The notes below the pieces were generated by a model that had not been told where the DNA came from, did not search any database, and saw only the letters and a list, made by a program, of their open reading frames with translations. DNA of 64,000 nucleotides from Asbonarchaeum sp964517675 (GTDB lineage: Archaea > Nanohalarchaeota > Nanosalinia > Nanosalinales > Nanoanaerosalinaceae): contig CAZFEL010000001.1 in the NCBI GenBank assembly GCA_964517675.1, positions 124,001-188,000 of the forward strand, written 5' to 3'. Made by a program: the position numbers and the translations under genes. Of the stretch, positions 49,492 through 58,153 are shown piece by piece (the stretch's first letter is position 1; every line of letters starts with the position of its first letter).

Positions 49492-50319
49492 ATGGGCGAG
49501 AGACCATTCGAGTTCCTGCACAAGAATAATCGCGGTTCGAAACCGAGGGAGAAAGGAATAACGGAGATACGAGGACCATATTATGACCCGATGGGGGCGC
49601 GTGAGCTGAAGGACATCCTTGAGACGATGGGTCAGTACATCGATATCTACAAATGGTCCGGGGGCTCCTTTGCGCTGTACCCGGAGGAGCAGGTCAAAGA
49701 GATGATCGAGATCTGCCATGAGCACGATGTGAAGGTCAACACCGGCGGGTTCATCGAGAACGTGCTCATCAGGGACAACGACAAGGTCGAGGACTACGTC
49801 GATGAGTGCGCCCGGCTCGGATTCGACATTGTGGAGGTTTCCTCCGGCTTCCTGGCGATGGACGTCGATGACAAGGTCGCTATTACGGAGATGATCGCCT
49901 CGAAGGACGGCGTGGTGCCGAAGCCTGAGATCAACGTCCAGTTCGGTGCTGGCGGCGCGTCGAACCCTGAGGATCTCGAGGCAGAGACCCAGATGGATCC
50001 CCAGCTCGCGATCGAGGAAGGGAAACGACATCTGGACGCCGGTGCCGAGCACCTGATGGTCGAGGCCGAAGGCATCACCGAGGAGGTCCTCGAGTGGCGC
50101 ACCGATGTCGCGTACCAGATCGCGGAAGGCCTGGGCATTGAGAACCTGGTCTTCGAGGCGCCTGGCCCGGACATGTTCGAGTGGTACATCAAGAACTTCG
50201 GACCGGGGGTCAACCTGTTCGTGGACAATTCCCAGATCGTGGAGCTGGAATGCATGCGGTCCGGTCTGTGGGGCAAGGCCCGCTCGTGGGGCCGCGTGAC
50301 GACGTACGGCGGGGAGTAA
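49492..50319 (+). CDS. comA: Phosphosulfolactate synthase family (ComA-like)
   Basis: 275 residues from ATG 49492. A TIM-barrel with KWSGGSFALYP (about 48-58), NTGGFIENVL, VEVSSGFLAM and EAPGPDM. ComA condenses phosphoenolpyruvate with sulfite in coenzyme M synthesis. Homologues in non-methanogens (including plants and haloarchaea) have sulfolactate or unknown roles. comB, comC and other coenzyme M genes are not in the window, so methanogenesis is not implied. Confidence 0.85.
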   Translation: MGERPFEFLHKNNRGSKPREKGITEIRGPYYDPMGARELKDILETMGQYIDIYKWSGGSFALYPEEQVKEMIEICHEHDVKVNTGGFIENVLIRDNDKVEDYVDECARLGFDIVEVSSGFLAMDVDDKVAITEMIASKDGVVPKPEINVQFGAGGASNPEDLEAETQMDPQLAIEEGKRHLDAGAEHLMVEAEGITEEVLEWRTDVAYQIAEGLGIENLVFEAPGPDMFEWYIKNFGPGVNLFVDNSQIVELECMRSGLWGKARSWGRVTTYGGE

Positions 50320-50334
50320 GATCTCCGTCTCCGT

Positions 50335-50348
50335 TCTCTTTCTTTTTT
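50335..50348 (+). terminator. Poly-pyrimidine terminator of the ComA-like gene
   Basis: TCTCTTTCTTTTTT just after the stop, overlapping the 3' end of the convergent exchanger gene. Confidence 0.5.
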
Positions 50349-51336
50349 ACATGTAGATGAACGTGGCGAGACCGATCTCCTCGATGAGGTACAGGATGAA
50401 CAGCGCGAGGAGGATGATGCCGTACTTCCAGTCCAGGCCGTGGTTCTTCATCATGCCGTACCAGACGACCGTGATGGCGATACCGAGGTACAGCAGGGTG
50501 CCGAGCAGGGGCAGGATCGCGACCGGTGTGGGGTTGACGATGGCGAGGACCCCGAGGATGAGGCTCATGTTGACGATGGTCGACCCGAAGATGTCACCGA
50601 GGGCGAGGGCGTACTCCTTCCGCCGGACGGCGTTGAGCTCGAGGGTCAGTTCTGGCAGTCCCGTCCCGATGGCGACGACGGTCGCCCCGAGGGTCTCTAG
50701 CGGGATGCCGAAGCTCTGACCGATGGTGACGGCTGCATCGACGGTCAGGTCGGCCCCGACCACGACGATGCTGAGGCTGGCGAGGAACTTGATGACGGTG
50801 CCTTTCGGTCCGCCGAGGATGATGTCCTCTTTCTCCTCTTCGAGGGCGTCTTGTTCTTCCTCTTTGACGATCTTCTCCATGAGGCCGCCGCGTTTCAGGA
50901 CGTACAGCGAGAGCCCGTAGACGCCAAGGAGCAGGATTCCGTGCCAGAACAGGAGATCGGCTGAAAGGACGATACCGAAGACGACGACGGTGGTGAGCGC
51001 GAGCATGGTGAGCAGGGCGCGCTCGTGGTCGCGGTCGATCTCGATGTGCCTGGCGACGATGGCGGTGATCCCGAGGACGAGGCTGAGGTTGACCAGCGAG
51101 GAACCGAGCAGGTTGCCTGCTGAGAGGGGTGCAGCGTCTTCGAGGATGGTGATGATGACGGTCGCGATCTCGGGCAGCCCTGTCGAGATGGAGAGGATCA
51201 CGAAGCCGACGGTGAAGCTGGTGATACCGAGGATGTCGGTCAGCTCGACGGCGTATCTGACGCTCTTGTCACCGGCCCACCAGAGCACGACGAGCCCGCC
51301 GATGAGCAGTGTTGCTTCTGCCAGCATCGCGACCAT
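50347..51336 (-). CDS. Cation/Ca2+ antiporter (CaCA, YrbG type)
   Basis: 329 residues with ten hydrophobic helices in two inverted halves. The alpha repeats are GLPEIATVII...GNLLGSSLVNLSLVLG and GTGLPELTLEL...GDIFGSTIVNMSLILG, with the conserved acidic ion-binding residues. A central acidic/basic loop (KEEEQDALEEEKEDI) separates the halves. Na+ for Ca2+ exchange is the family function, fitting ion homeostasis in salt. ATG 51336 chosen from two nearby Met. Confidence 0.9.
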   Translation of the reverse strand: MVAMLAEATLLIGGLVVLWWAGDKSVRYAVELTDILGITSFTVGFVILSISTGLPEIATVIITILEDAAPLSAGNLLGSSLVNLSLVLGITAIVARHIEIDRDHERALLTMLALTTVVVFGIVLSADLLFWHGILLLGVYGLSLYVLKRGGLMEKIVKEEEQDALEEEKEDIILGGPKGTVIKFLASLSIVVVGADLTVDAAVTIGQSFGIPLETLGATVVAIGTGLPELTLELNAVRRKEYALALGDIFGSTIVNMSLILGVLAIVNPTPVAILPLLGTLLYLGIAITVVWYGMMKNHGLDWKYGIILLALFILYLIEEIGLATFIYM

Positions 51337-51377
51337 GGTAGCTGTTCACCGATGCATGTTGAAATACGTTGGCCGGG

Positions 51378-52502
51378 TTACCGCTTGCCGACGTCCGGGA
51401 ACGGGAGGTCGAGATCGCCGGTGTATTCGACCCGCGGTCTGAGGATGCGGTTGTCCTGCCACTGCTCGAGGACGTGGGCAACCCAGCCGCTGACACGTGC
51501 CATGGTGAACATGCAGGTGTACAGGTCGTGGTCGATCCCGAGGGCGTCATAGACGGTGCCCGAGTACAGGTCACCGTTGGGATAGATCCCCTTGTCACCG
51601 AGCTCATTGATGACGCGGTCGCGGAGGTGCTCGATGAGCTCGAGACGGTCTTTCTCTCCTTCCTCCACTGAAAGGTCCCTGTAGACCGTTGCGAACTCCG
51701 CACAGCGCGGGTCGACGGCCTTATAGACCCGGTGCCCGAATCCGGGGATGACCTCGCCGGCCTCGAGTCTCGCATCAACCCAGTTATCGACATTGTCCTC
51801 GCTCCCAATCCCGTCCAGCATATCGACGACTGTCTCGGTGGCCCCGCCGTGGAGTGGTCCCTGGAGTGCCCCGATGCCGGCGGTAACACAGGAGTACATG
51901 TTGGCAAGGGTGGAGGCGGTCGTGACGGCGGCAAAGGTGGAGGCGTTCATGCCGTGTTCTGCGTACAGGATGAGGGCTGTATCGATGGCGTTTTCCTCCA
52001 CGTCGGTCGGTTCCTCGTCGTGGAGCATGCAGTAGAAGTTTGCGGCGTGTGAGAGGTCCTCGCGGGGCTCGACAGGTTTGTTCCCCTTCCTGACGCGGTC
52101 GTGCCTGGCAACGATGGCCGGGATTTTGGCGATGATCTCGATGCCCCGCTGTTCGTTGGTATCGATATCGAACTCCTCCTGGCCGGTGCCCTTTGCGAGG
52201 GATGAGACGGCGGTGCGGAGGACGTCCATGGGATGGGTGTCGGTCATGCCGTCGATGAGGTCTTTCGTCGTCTGGTTGAGCGAGCGGTGCTCGACCATAT
52301 CGGTCTGGAACGCCTCGAGCTCGTCCGCATCGGGAAGGTGTCCCTCGAGCAGCAGGAAGGCGACCTCCTCGTATGAGGCCTTCTCCGCGAGATCCTCGAT
52401 CCAGTAGCCGCGGTAGGTGAGTTTGCCCTCCTCGCCGAAGACGCGGGAGATCTCCGAGGTGTCGATGTGGATGTCTTCCAGGCCTTTGTGTATCTCGGGC
52501 AT
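51378..52502 (-). CDS. gltA: Citrate synthase
   Basis: 374 residues from ATG 52502. Catalytic His in GPLHGGATE, His in GFGHRVYK and Asp in ALGIDHDLY are present, so the active site is complete. Length is that of the short archaeal/2-methylcitrate synthase type; substrate preference (oxaloacetate with acetyl- or propionyl-CoA) is not decidable, and prpD nearby makes methylcitrate worth considering. ATTAAAAAC at about 52524-52532 is its TATA box, 26 bp upstream. It diverges from malate dehydrogenase. Confidence 0.93.
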   Translation of the reverse strand: MPEIHKGLEDIHIDTSEISRVFGEEGKLTYRGYWIEDLAEKASYEEVAFLLLEGHLPDADELEAFQTDMVEHRSLNQTTKDLIDGMTDTHPMDVLRTAVSSLAKGTGQEEFDIDTNEQRGIEIIAKIPAIVARHDRVRKGNKPVEPREDLSHAANFYCMLHDEEPTDVEENAIDTALILYAEHGMNASTFAAVTTASTLANMYSCVTAGIGALQGPLHGGATETVVDMLDGIGSEDNVDNWVDARLEAGEVIPGFGHRVYKAVDPRCAEFATVYRDLSVEEGEKDRLELIEHLRDRVINELGDKGIYPNGDLYSGTVYDALGIDHDLYTCMFTMARVSGWVAHVLEQWQDNRILRPRVEYTGDLDLPFPDVGKR

Positions 52503-52523
52503 GTCCTGTGATGGGGCGGCCCG

Positions 52524-52532
52524 GTTTTTAAT
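52524..52532 (-). promoter_or_regulatory. TATA box of citrate synthase
   Basis: ATTAAAAAC on the minus strand, 26 bp before ATG 52502. Confidence 0.65.
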
Positions 52533-52549
52533 GTCACCCGGGGGGGCAG

Positions 52550-52557
52550 GATTTAAG
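52550..52557 (+). promoter_or_regulatory. TATA box of the mdh-icd operon
   Basis: ATTTAAGG about 28 bp before ATG 52582; separate from the citrate synthase box 20 bp away. Confidence 0.65.
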
Positions 52558-52581
52558 GCGGGGGTCGGCCAATCCTGTGCC

Positions 52582-53487
52582 ATGAAGCTGACAGTCGTGG
52601 GTGCCGGGACGATCGGTGCAGGCGTCGCGTTCAACGTGGCGATACGAAACGTCTTCGATGAGATCGTGCTCGTCGACCTGGACGAGGAAAAAGCCAAAGG
52701 CGAGGCCCTGGACATATCCCATGCCATATCCTTCCACTCGGACACTGATGTCCGGCAGGGAACCTATGAGGACGCCAACGGATCGGACGTGGTCGCGGTG
52801 ACCGCTGGCAAGCCCCGGAAGGAGGGGATGACCCGGACGGATCTGCTGGAGGCCAACATCGACGTCATCCGGGCGATACACGATACTGATTTCGGCGATG
52901 ATGCGACCTTCGTCACGACGACGAACCCGATGGATGTGGTCAACTACGCGAGCCACCGGATCGCGGGCCTGGACAGGTCGCGGTTTATCGGGTTCGGTGG
53001 CTGGCTGGACTCGGCACGGTTCCAGTACGTGCTGTCGAACTATTTCGACGAGCCGGCCGGGGATATCCGTGGCTACGTGATCGGGGAACACGGCGACACC
53101 CAGGTTCCGGTGTTTTCGAAGGTCACAGTCAACGGACGGAATGTCACGATACCGGAGGAGGACCGTGCGGACCTCGAAGATCAGATGGTCCAGTCCGCGA
53201 TGGATGTGATCTCGCGGAAAGGCTATACGGGATGGGCGCCAACGTACCGGCTCTCTGAGATGATCGAGGCGATCGCGATGGACGAGCGGAAGGTCTATAC
53301 CTGCTCCTGTGTGCTCGACGGGGAGTACGGCCACAGCGGCCTGAGCATCGGTGTCCCGGCGGTCATCGGCAACGGCGGCATCCAGGAGATCCTGGAGTGG
53401 GACCTGGATGACAGCGAGCACGAGGAGTTTGAGGCCTCCGCTGAGAAGCTCGAGGAGCTGTGCTCCGAGGCGGAGGCGATGCTGTAA
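52582..53487 (+). CDS. mdh: Malate dehydrogenase (LDH-like family)
   Basis: 301 residues from ATG 52582. Rossmann GAGTIGAGVAF (8-18), the VDLDEEKAKGEALD dinucleotide loop, GKPRKEGMTRTDLL with the two Arg residues that select malate, TNPMD and catalytic GEHGDTQVP. It is NAD-type by the acidic Asp after strand 2. The stop overlaps the isocitrate dehydrogenase start as TAATG. Confidence 0.94.
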   Translation: MKLTVVGAGTIGAGVAFNVAIRNVFDEIVLVDLDEEKAKGEALDISHAISFHSDTDVRQGTYEDANGSDVVAVTAGKPRKEGMTRTDLLEANIDVIRAIHDTDFGDDATFVTTTNPMDVVNYASHRIAGLDRSRFIGFGGWLDSARFQYVLSNYFDEPAGDIRGYVIGEHGDTQVPVFSKVTVNGRNVTIPEEDRADLEDQMVQSAMDVISRKGYTGWAPTYRLSEMIEAIAMDERKVYTCSCVLDGEYGHSGLSIGVPAVIGNGGIQEILEWDLDDSEHEEFEASAEKLEELCSEAEAML

Positions 53488-54542
53488 TGGATGTCGTCCT
53501 GATCGAGGGAGATGGCATCGGGAAAGAGGTCGTCCCCGCGGCCCGGAGGGTCTTAGAGGCGACGGACGCTGCCATCGGGTTCGAGACCGCCCTGATGGGT
53601 CAGGAGGCAATTGATGAGCACGGCACCCCGCTACCATCAGAGACGGTCGCTGCGGTCGAGGCCGCCGGCGCGGCCCTGAAGGGGCCGGTGAAGACACCGA
53701 TCGGGTCGGGGTTCCGGAGTGTCAACGTGGAGCTGCGGAGGCGCCTGGGGCTGTACGCGAACATCAGGCCGTGCCGGTACATGCCCGGTGTCGCGTCCCG
53801 CATCCGGGACCCGGGGGACATCGATATGGTTGTGGTGCGGGAGAACCTGGAGGGCCTGTATGCCGGGATCGAGTTCGAGCAGGGTCAGGCGAGGACGGAC
53901 CGCCTGGCGACACTGCTCCACGAGGAAGGCTTCTCACCGGCCCAGGAGTCGGGGTACAGCATCAAGCCGACCTCCCGGAAGGGCTCGGAGCGACTGATCC
54001 GGCGTGCATTCGAGTATGCGGAGTGGCACGACAGGGAGAAGGTCACAGTGGTCGATAAGGCCAACATCATGAAGTACACGGATGGCCTGTTCATGGAGGC
54101 GGGCGAGGAGGTGGCTGCTGACTATGATATCGAGCACGAGCACCTGCTGGTGGACAACGTCGCCCAGCAGCTCGTGATGGATCCTGAGCGGTTCGATGTG
54201 ATCGCGACACAGAATATCTACGGGGATATCCTCTCTGATCTCTGCGGTGGGCTCGTCGGGGGTATCGGAATGATACCGTCTGCGAACCTGGGGGAAGACG
54301 TTGGTGTGTTTGCCTCGGTCCACGGCACTGCCCCTGACATCGCTGGAGAGGGCCTGGCGAACCCGTCGGCCGTCGTCCTCTCGAGTGCGATGCTGCTGGA
54401 CCACATTGGCGAAGAAGACGCTGCTGAATGTGTCAGGTCTGCGGTCGAGACGGTCGTCGGTCGCGGTGAAACGGTGACAGGCGATCTCGGCGGGGATGCC
54501 TCGACGTCGGCGATGACGGATGCGATCATCGAGGAACTCTGA
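53487..54542 (+). CDS. icd: Isocitrate/isopropylmalate-family dehydrogenase, probable isocitrate dehydrogenase
   Basis: 351 residues from ATG 53487. GDGIGKEVVPAARR (about 8-21), RENLEGLYAGIE, KPTSRKGSERLIRRAFEYA, DKANIMKYTDG and NIYGDILSDLCGGLVGGIGMIPSANLG are the family metal and substrate motifs. The NIYGDI and GGIGMIP forms fit NAD-dependent enzymes, close to homoisocitrate/isopropylmalate relatives. The TCA operon supports isocitrate. Length is shorter than E. coli Icd and normal for this branch. Confidence 0.85.
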   Translation: MDVVLIEGDGIGKEVVPAARRVLEATDAAIGFETALMGQEAIDEHGTPLPSETVAAVEAAGAALKGPVKTPIGSGFRSVNVELRRRLGLYANIRPCRYMPGVASRIRDPGDIDMVVVRENLEGLYAGIEFEQGQARTDRLATLLHEEGFSPAQESGYSIKPTSRKGSERLIRRAFEYAEWHDREKVTVVDKANIMKYTDGLFMEAGEEVAADYDIEHEHLLVDNVAQQLVMDPERFDVIATQNIYGDILSDLCGGLVGGIGMIPSANLGEDVGVFASVHGTAPDIAGEGLANPSAVVLSSAMLLDHIGEEDAAECVRSAVETVVGRGETVTGDLGGDASTSAMTDAIIEEL

Positions 54543-54568
54543 AAAAGCTGGGAGGTGACTGGACTACC

Positions 54569-55735
54569 ATGGGTTCTGACGAGGAGGCGCTGGCGTACCA
54601 TCGGACGAAACACGGCAAGATAGCGGTCCGGTCCAAGACCGACCTGGACGATGTGGACGATCTGAACAGGGCCTACACGCCGGGAGTGGCTGCGCCTGTC
54701 CGCGAGATCCAGAAGGACAGGAACGCTGTGTATGAATACACGTCAAAGGGCGAGATGGTCGGTATCATGTCGGATGGTTCCAGTGTGCTCGGCATGGGCA
54801 AGACAGGGCCGGAGGCCGCGATCCCGGTGATGGAGGGGAAGGCCCTGCTGCTGCGGGAGCTCGCCGATCTCTCCGGGCTCCCGCTGGTGATCGATACCGA
54901 TGATACGGAGGACCTGATCGAGGATGGCGAGGGGCTCCATCCGATGGTCGGGTTCATGATCTTAGAGGACATCGCCTCGCCTGCGTGTTTCACGGTCGAG
55001 GAGGAGCTGAAGGAGCGGCTCGATATCCCGGTGATGCACGACGACCAGCACGGTATCGCGATCGCGACCCTGGCAGCCCTTCACAATGCGCTCTCTGTCG
55101 TCGGGAAGGAGCTCGAGGACATCGCTGTCACCGTCGTCGGGGCTGGCGCTGCCGGGATAGCGACGACGACCCTGCTCCGGGAGGCCGGTGTGGACGAGGT
55201 GACCGTCGTCGACCGGCAGGGCATCATCGCCCCGGACATGGACGGGCTCACCTGGGCCCAGGAGGAGCTGGCCTGCTCGATCAACCCTGATGGCGAACGT
55301 GGGAGCCTGAAGCAGGCGATGGAGGGATCTGATGTTGTCATCGGCCTCTCTGTCGGCGATATCATCTCACAGGAGATGGTCGAGGGGATGGTCGAGGACC
55401 CGATTGTGTTCGCGCTCGCGAACCCTAAACCCGAGATCCTGCCGGAGGACGCCAGGGAAGCGGGTGCTTCCGTCATCGCGACGGGGCGTTCAGACTTCCT
55501 GAACCAGATCAACAACGCTTTGGTGTTCCCGGGCGTGGTGAGGGGCTGTCTGGACTGCTATGCGTCCGACATCACGGTAGGGATGAAGCTGGCCGCGGCT
55601 GATTCCCTAGCAGGGATGATCGATGAACCGTCGCCTGCATGCATCCTGCCGGAGGTTCTGGACAGGGACGTTGTCTCGACGATCGCGGAGGCGGTCGAGG
55701 AGGCGGGTCGTGAGGAGGGTGTCTGTCGGCGGTGA
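54569..55735 (+). CDS. maeB: Malic enzyme
   Basis: 388 residues. GGAGGTGA (about 54551-54558) is a Shine-Dalgarno about 11 nt before ATG. Signature blocks are RAYTPGVAAPVREI, SDGSSVLGMGKTGPEAA, MHDDQHGIAIATLAAL and VGAGAAGIATTTLL (Rossmann). It oxidatively decarboxylates malate to pyruvate. It lies 26 nt after icd. No phosphotransacetylase domain is fused, unlike many bacterial MaeB; the symbol is approximate. Confidence 0.92.
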   Translation: MGSDEEALAYHRTKHGKIAVRSKTDLDDVDDLNRAYTPGVAAPVREIQKDRNAVYEYTSKGEMVGIMSDGSSVLGMGKTGPEAAIPVMEGKALLLRELADLSGLPLVIDTDDTEDLIEDGEGLHPMVGFMILEDIASPACFTVEEELKERLDIPVMHDDQHGIAIATLAALHNALSVVGKELEDIAVTVVGAGAAGIATTTLLREAGVDEVTVVDRQGIIAPDMDGLTWAQEELACSINPDGERGSLKQAMEGSDVVIGLSVGDIISQEMVEGMVEDPIVFALANPKPEILPEDAREAGASVIATGRSDFLNQINNALVFPGVVRGCLDCYASDITVGMKLAAADSLAGMIDEPSPACILPEVLDRDVVSTIAEAVEEAGREEGVCRR

Positions 55736-55776
55736 CGGAGCTTTTTTAACGCTTTGATGACAACGGCCCGGTACCG

Positions 55777-56322
55777 ATGGCGCCTGATGAACTCCGTGGC
55801 GGACGTGAGCTGTATTATCAACGCTTACTCGGTGATGCCCACCGCGCCCTGACCGGTTCCCTCTATGTGTCGGGTGGTGCGTGGAAGACGTCTGCTGGCA
55901 ATACGTACACGCTGGAGCGGTTCCGCAGGAAGTACAGTGAGCTCGAGGACGACAAGGAAGACCATGGTCTGTCGGTCGATCCCGAGGACCTGAAAACGGA
56001 TCCTGTCAGGGACATGCAGAAGGCCCTGGTCTTCGGCTGGTACGACGGCGACCATCGCTTCGGTCTGTCCAGGGACGACAGCGAACAGTACCTGCTTGAT
56101 GACGATTTCTACGAGGAAGCGACCGATGGCGGTGATATCGATGCGTTCTTCGCCATCGCCGAGGACGATAGCAGCATGGAGGGCTGGTACCGGAAGACGG
56201 TCGAGACGCTGGAGGACTGGGGCTACGATGATCCTGATGCGATGTTCCAGACGCTCGCGGATGAGGTCCGGAACGAGCCGGACGACGATGATGGCCTCAT
56301 CTCCCGCCTGCTGGACCGGTGA
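55777..56322 (+). CDS. Acidic protein of unknown function
   Basis: 181 residues, no recognised domain, no signal peptide. Notable residues are a Trp/Tyr-rich core (YQRLLGDAHRALTGSLYVSGGAWK, WYDGDHRFGLSRDDSEQY) and an Asp-rich C-terminus (NEPDDDDGLISRLLDR). TTTTTTAAC about 26 bp upstream gives a clear leaderless start. Convergent with the succinate dehydrogenase flavoprotein gene. Confidence 0.65.
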   Translation: MAPDELRGGRELYYQRLLGDAHRALTGSLYVSGGAWKTSAGNTYTLERFRRKYSELEDDKEDHGLSVDPEDLKTDPVRDMQKALVFGWYDGDHRFGLSRDDSEQYLLDDDFYEEATDGGDIDAFFAIAEDDSSMEGWYRKTVETLEDWGYDDPDAMFQTLADEVRNEPDDDDGLISRLLDR

Positions 56323-56327
56323 TCCTG

Positions 56328-58061
56328 TTACTCCAGATGGTGGTAGTCCAGTTCGTGGCCCTCATCGAGGGCCTTCCTGATGGCCCGCGGGACCGGCGGG
56401 ACCTCTTTGGTGTGGAGGTCCATGGTACCGTCTGCCTTCCGTTCGCAGACGATGTTCTTCCGCCAGTGCTCGTCTTTCTCGGGATGGTCCTCGCGGTAAT
56501 GGGCGGCTCGTGATTCGTCACGCTTGTGGGCGCTCCGCAGCACCGCCTCGGCGACGGGGAGCATGAACCTGAGGTCCATCGCCCACTCGAAGTCCTTGTC
56601 GGTCTTGTTGCCGTCGACACTGACGTTCCTGGCCTTCCTCTTGATCGTCTCGAGCTTCTGGAGGCCTTTTTCGAGCCGTTCTCCCGTGCGGATGATGCCG
56701 GCGTGTTCCCACATGAGGTCGCGCAGTTCTTCGATGAGCTCGGTCGGTTCGTGTCCGCCCTCGCCGCTGACAATGTCCTCGAGGGTCTCGATATGGTCCT
56801 GGACCTCTTCATCGAGGACTGGCTCGCGGGCGGCGTCCTCGGCATACTCTGCGATATGGCCGCCGAAGATCTGGCCGAATGTGACGATCTCCGCGAGGGA
56901 GTTGCCACCGAGCCGGTTGCCGCCGTGGAGGCCGGATGTGACCTCGCCGACTGCGAACAGTCCCTCGACGTTGGTCTGTCCGGTCTCGAAGTCGATCTTG
57001 ACCCCGCCCATCGAGTAGTGGGCCGTCGGTGCGACCTCCATCGGTTCCTCGGTGATATCGACGCCGTGTTCCTTGAACTGGCGGTACATCTTCGGGAGCC
57101 GCTCCTTGATGAAGTCCTCGTCCTTGTGGGAGATATCGAGCAGGACGCCACCGTCCTCTGTGCCGCGACCCTCGTGGATCTCCTGCCAGTTCGCCCGGGC
57201 GACGATGTCGCGGGCGTCGAGTTCCATCTTCTTGGGGCTGTACTTTTCCATGAACCGTTCGCCGTCGGTGTTGTACAGCTTACCGCCCTCGCCCCGGACG
57301 GCCTCGGTGACGAGCCGGCCGCGCCAGTCCTCCGGTTTGACCATCCCGGTGGGGTGGAACTGGACCATCTCCATGTCCCTGAGCGGGACGCCTGCCTGGT
57401 ATGCCAGTGCAGGACCGTCTGCGGTGTTCTCGTCCGCCCGGGAGGAGCTGCGCTTGTACATCTCGGTGTAGCCTCCGGCCGCCAGCACGACGGCGGTGGC
57501 CCTGTAGACGACGTACTCGCCGCTTTCCATGTCGTACCCGATGGCGCCGGCGGCCTTGCCGGAGTCGGCGAGGATCTTGGTGATGAAGACCCAGTCCTGG
57601 TATGGTATATCGCGTCGCTTTGCCTCCTCGACGAGGGTCTCGAGGATCGCCTCCCCGGTCCGGTCGCCGACGAAACAGGTCCTGCGGTAGGCCTGGGCAC
57701 CGAAGTACCGCTGGTTGATCTTACCGTCCTCGGTCTCGTTGAAGTCACAGCCCCACTCCTGGAGCTCGAGGACGCGGTCGGGGACGTTCTTGCACAGCAT
57801 CTCGACGGCCTCGGGCTGGTTGATGAAGTGACCTTCCTTGAGCGTGTCCGCGGCGTGGATGTCCCACCTGTCCTCGGGATCGAGGCTGCCGAGGGATGCG
57901 TTGATCCCGCCGGCGGCCCACGTCGTGTGGGCGTCGCCGTGCTCTCGCTTACCGAGGATCGTGCAGTCGACGTCGTTTTCATCCAGCTCGATAGCGGTCC
58001 GGACGCCCGCCCCTCCGGCCCCGATGATCAGCACATCGGTCTCGATCTCCTTGTAGTCCAT
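56328..58061 (-). CDS. sdhA: Succinate dehydrogenase/fumarate reductase flavoprotein subunit
   Basis: 577 residues. FAD-binding VLIIGAGGAGVRTAI (10-24), HTTWAAGGINASLG with a His at the usual covalent-flavin region, QFHPTG, GEGG.LYNTDGERF, DARDIVARA, EGRG and NRLGGNSLAE. The iron-sulfur and membrane subunits are not in the window, so direction of the reaction and quinone link are unknown. L-aspartate oxidase is less likely because of length and C-terminal domain. The start is at a typical distance from a minus-strand TTTTAT box near 58096-58103 with a short leader. Confidence 0.88.
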   Translation of the reverse strand: MDYKEIETDVLIIGAGGAGVRTAIELDENDVDCTILGKREHGDAHTTWAAGGINASLGSLDPEDRWDIHAADTLKEGHFINQPEAVEMLCKNVPDRVLELQEWGCDFNETEDGKINQRYFGAQAYRRTCFVGDRTGEAILETLVEEAKRRDIPYQDWVFITKILADSGKAAGAIGYDMESGEYVVYRATAVVLAAGGYTEMYKRSSSRADENTADGPALAYQAGVPLRDMEMVQFHPTGMVKPEDWRGRLVTEAVRGEGGKLYNTDGERFMEKYSPKKMELDARDIVARANWQEIHEGRGTEDGGVLLDISHKDEDFIKERLPKMYRQFKEHGVDITEEPMEVAPTAHYSMGGVKIDFETGQTNVEGLFAVGEVTSGLHGGNRLGGNSLAEIVTFGQIFGGHIAEYAEDAAREPVLDEEVQDHIETLEDIVSGEGGHEPTELIEELRDLMWEHAGIIRTGERLEKGLQKLETIKRKARNVSVDGNKTDKDFEWAMDLRFMLPVAEAVLRSAHKRDESRAAHYREDHPEKDEHWRKNIVCERKADGTMDLHTKEVPPVPRAIRKALDEGHELDYHHLE

Positions 58062-58125
58062 GGTGACACCGTCACGGATAGATGGTGGGGCCCGGCATAA
58101 AAGCGGTGCGGTGCCGGGTCAGCGG

Positions 58126-58132
58126 TAAAAAG
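58126..58132 (+). promoter_or_regulatory. TATA box of fumarase
   Basis: TAAAAAG about 25-28 bp before ATG 58154. Confidence 0.55.
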
Positions 58133-58153
58133 CTGGCCGCCCAACACAGGCCC

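Noticed and set aside
49492..50319. Methanogenesis suggested by the ComA-like protein
   Set aside because: ComA homologues occur in non-methanogens, and no other coenzyme M or methanogenesis gene is present in the window.
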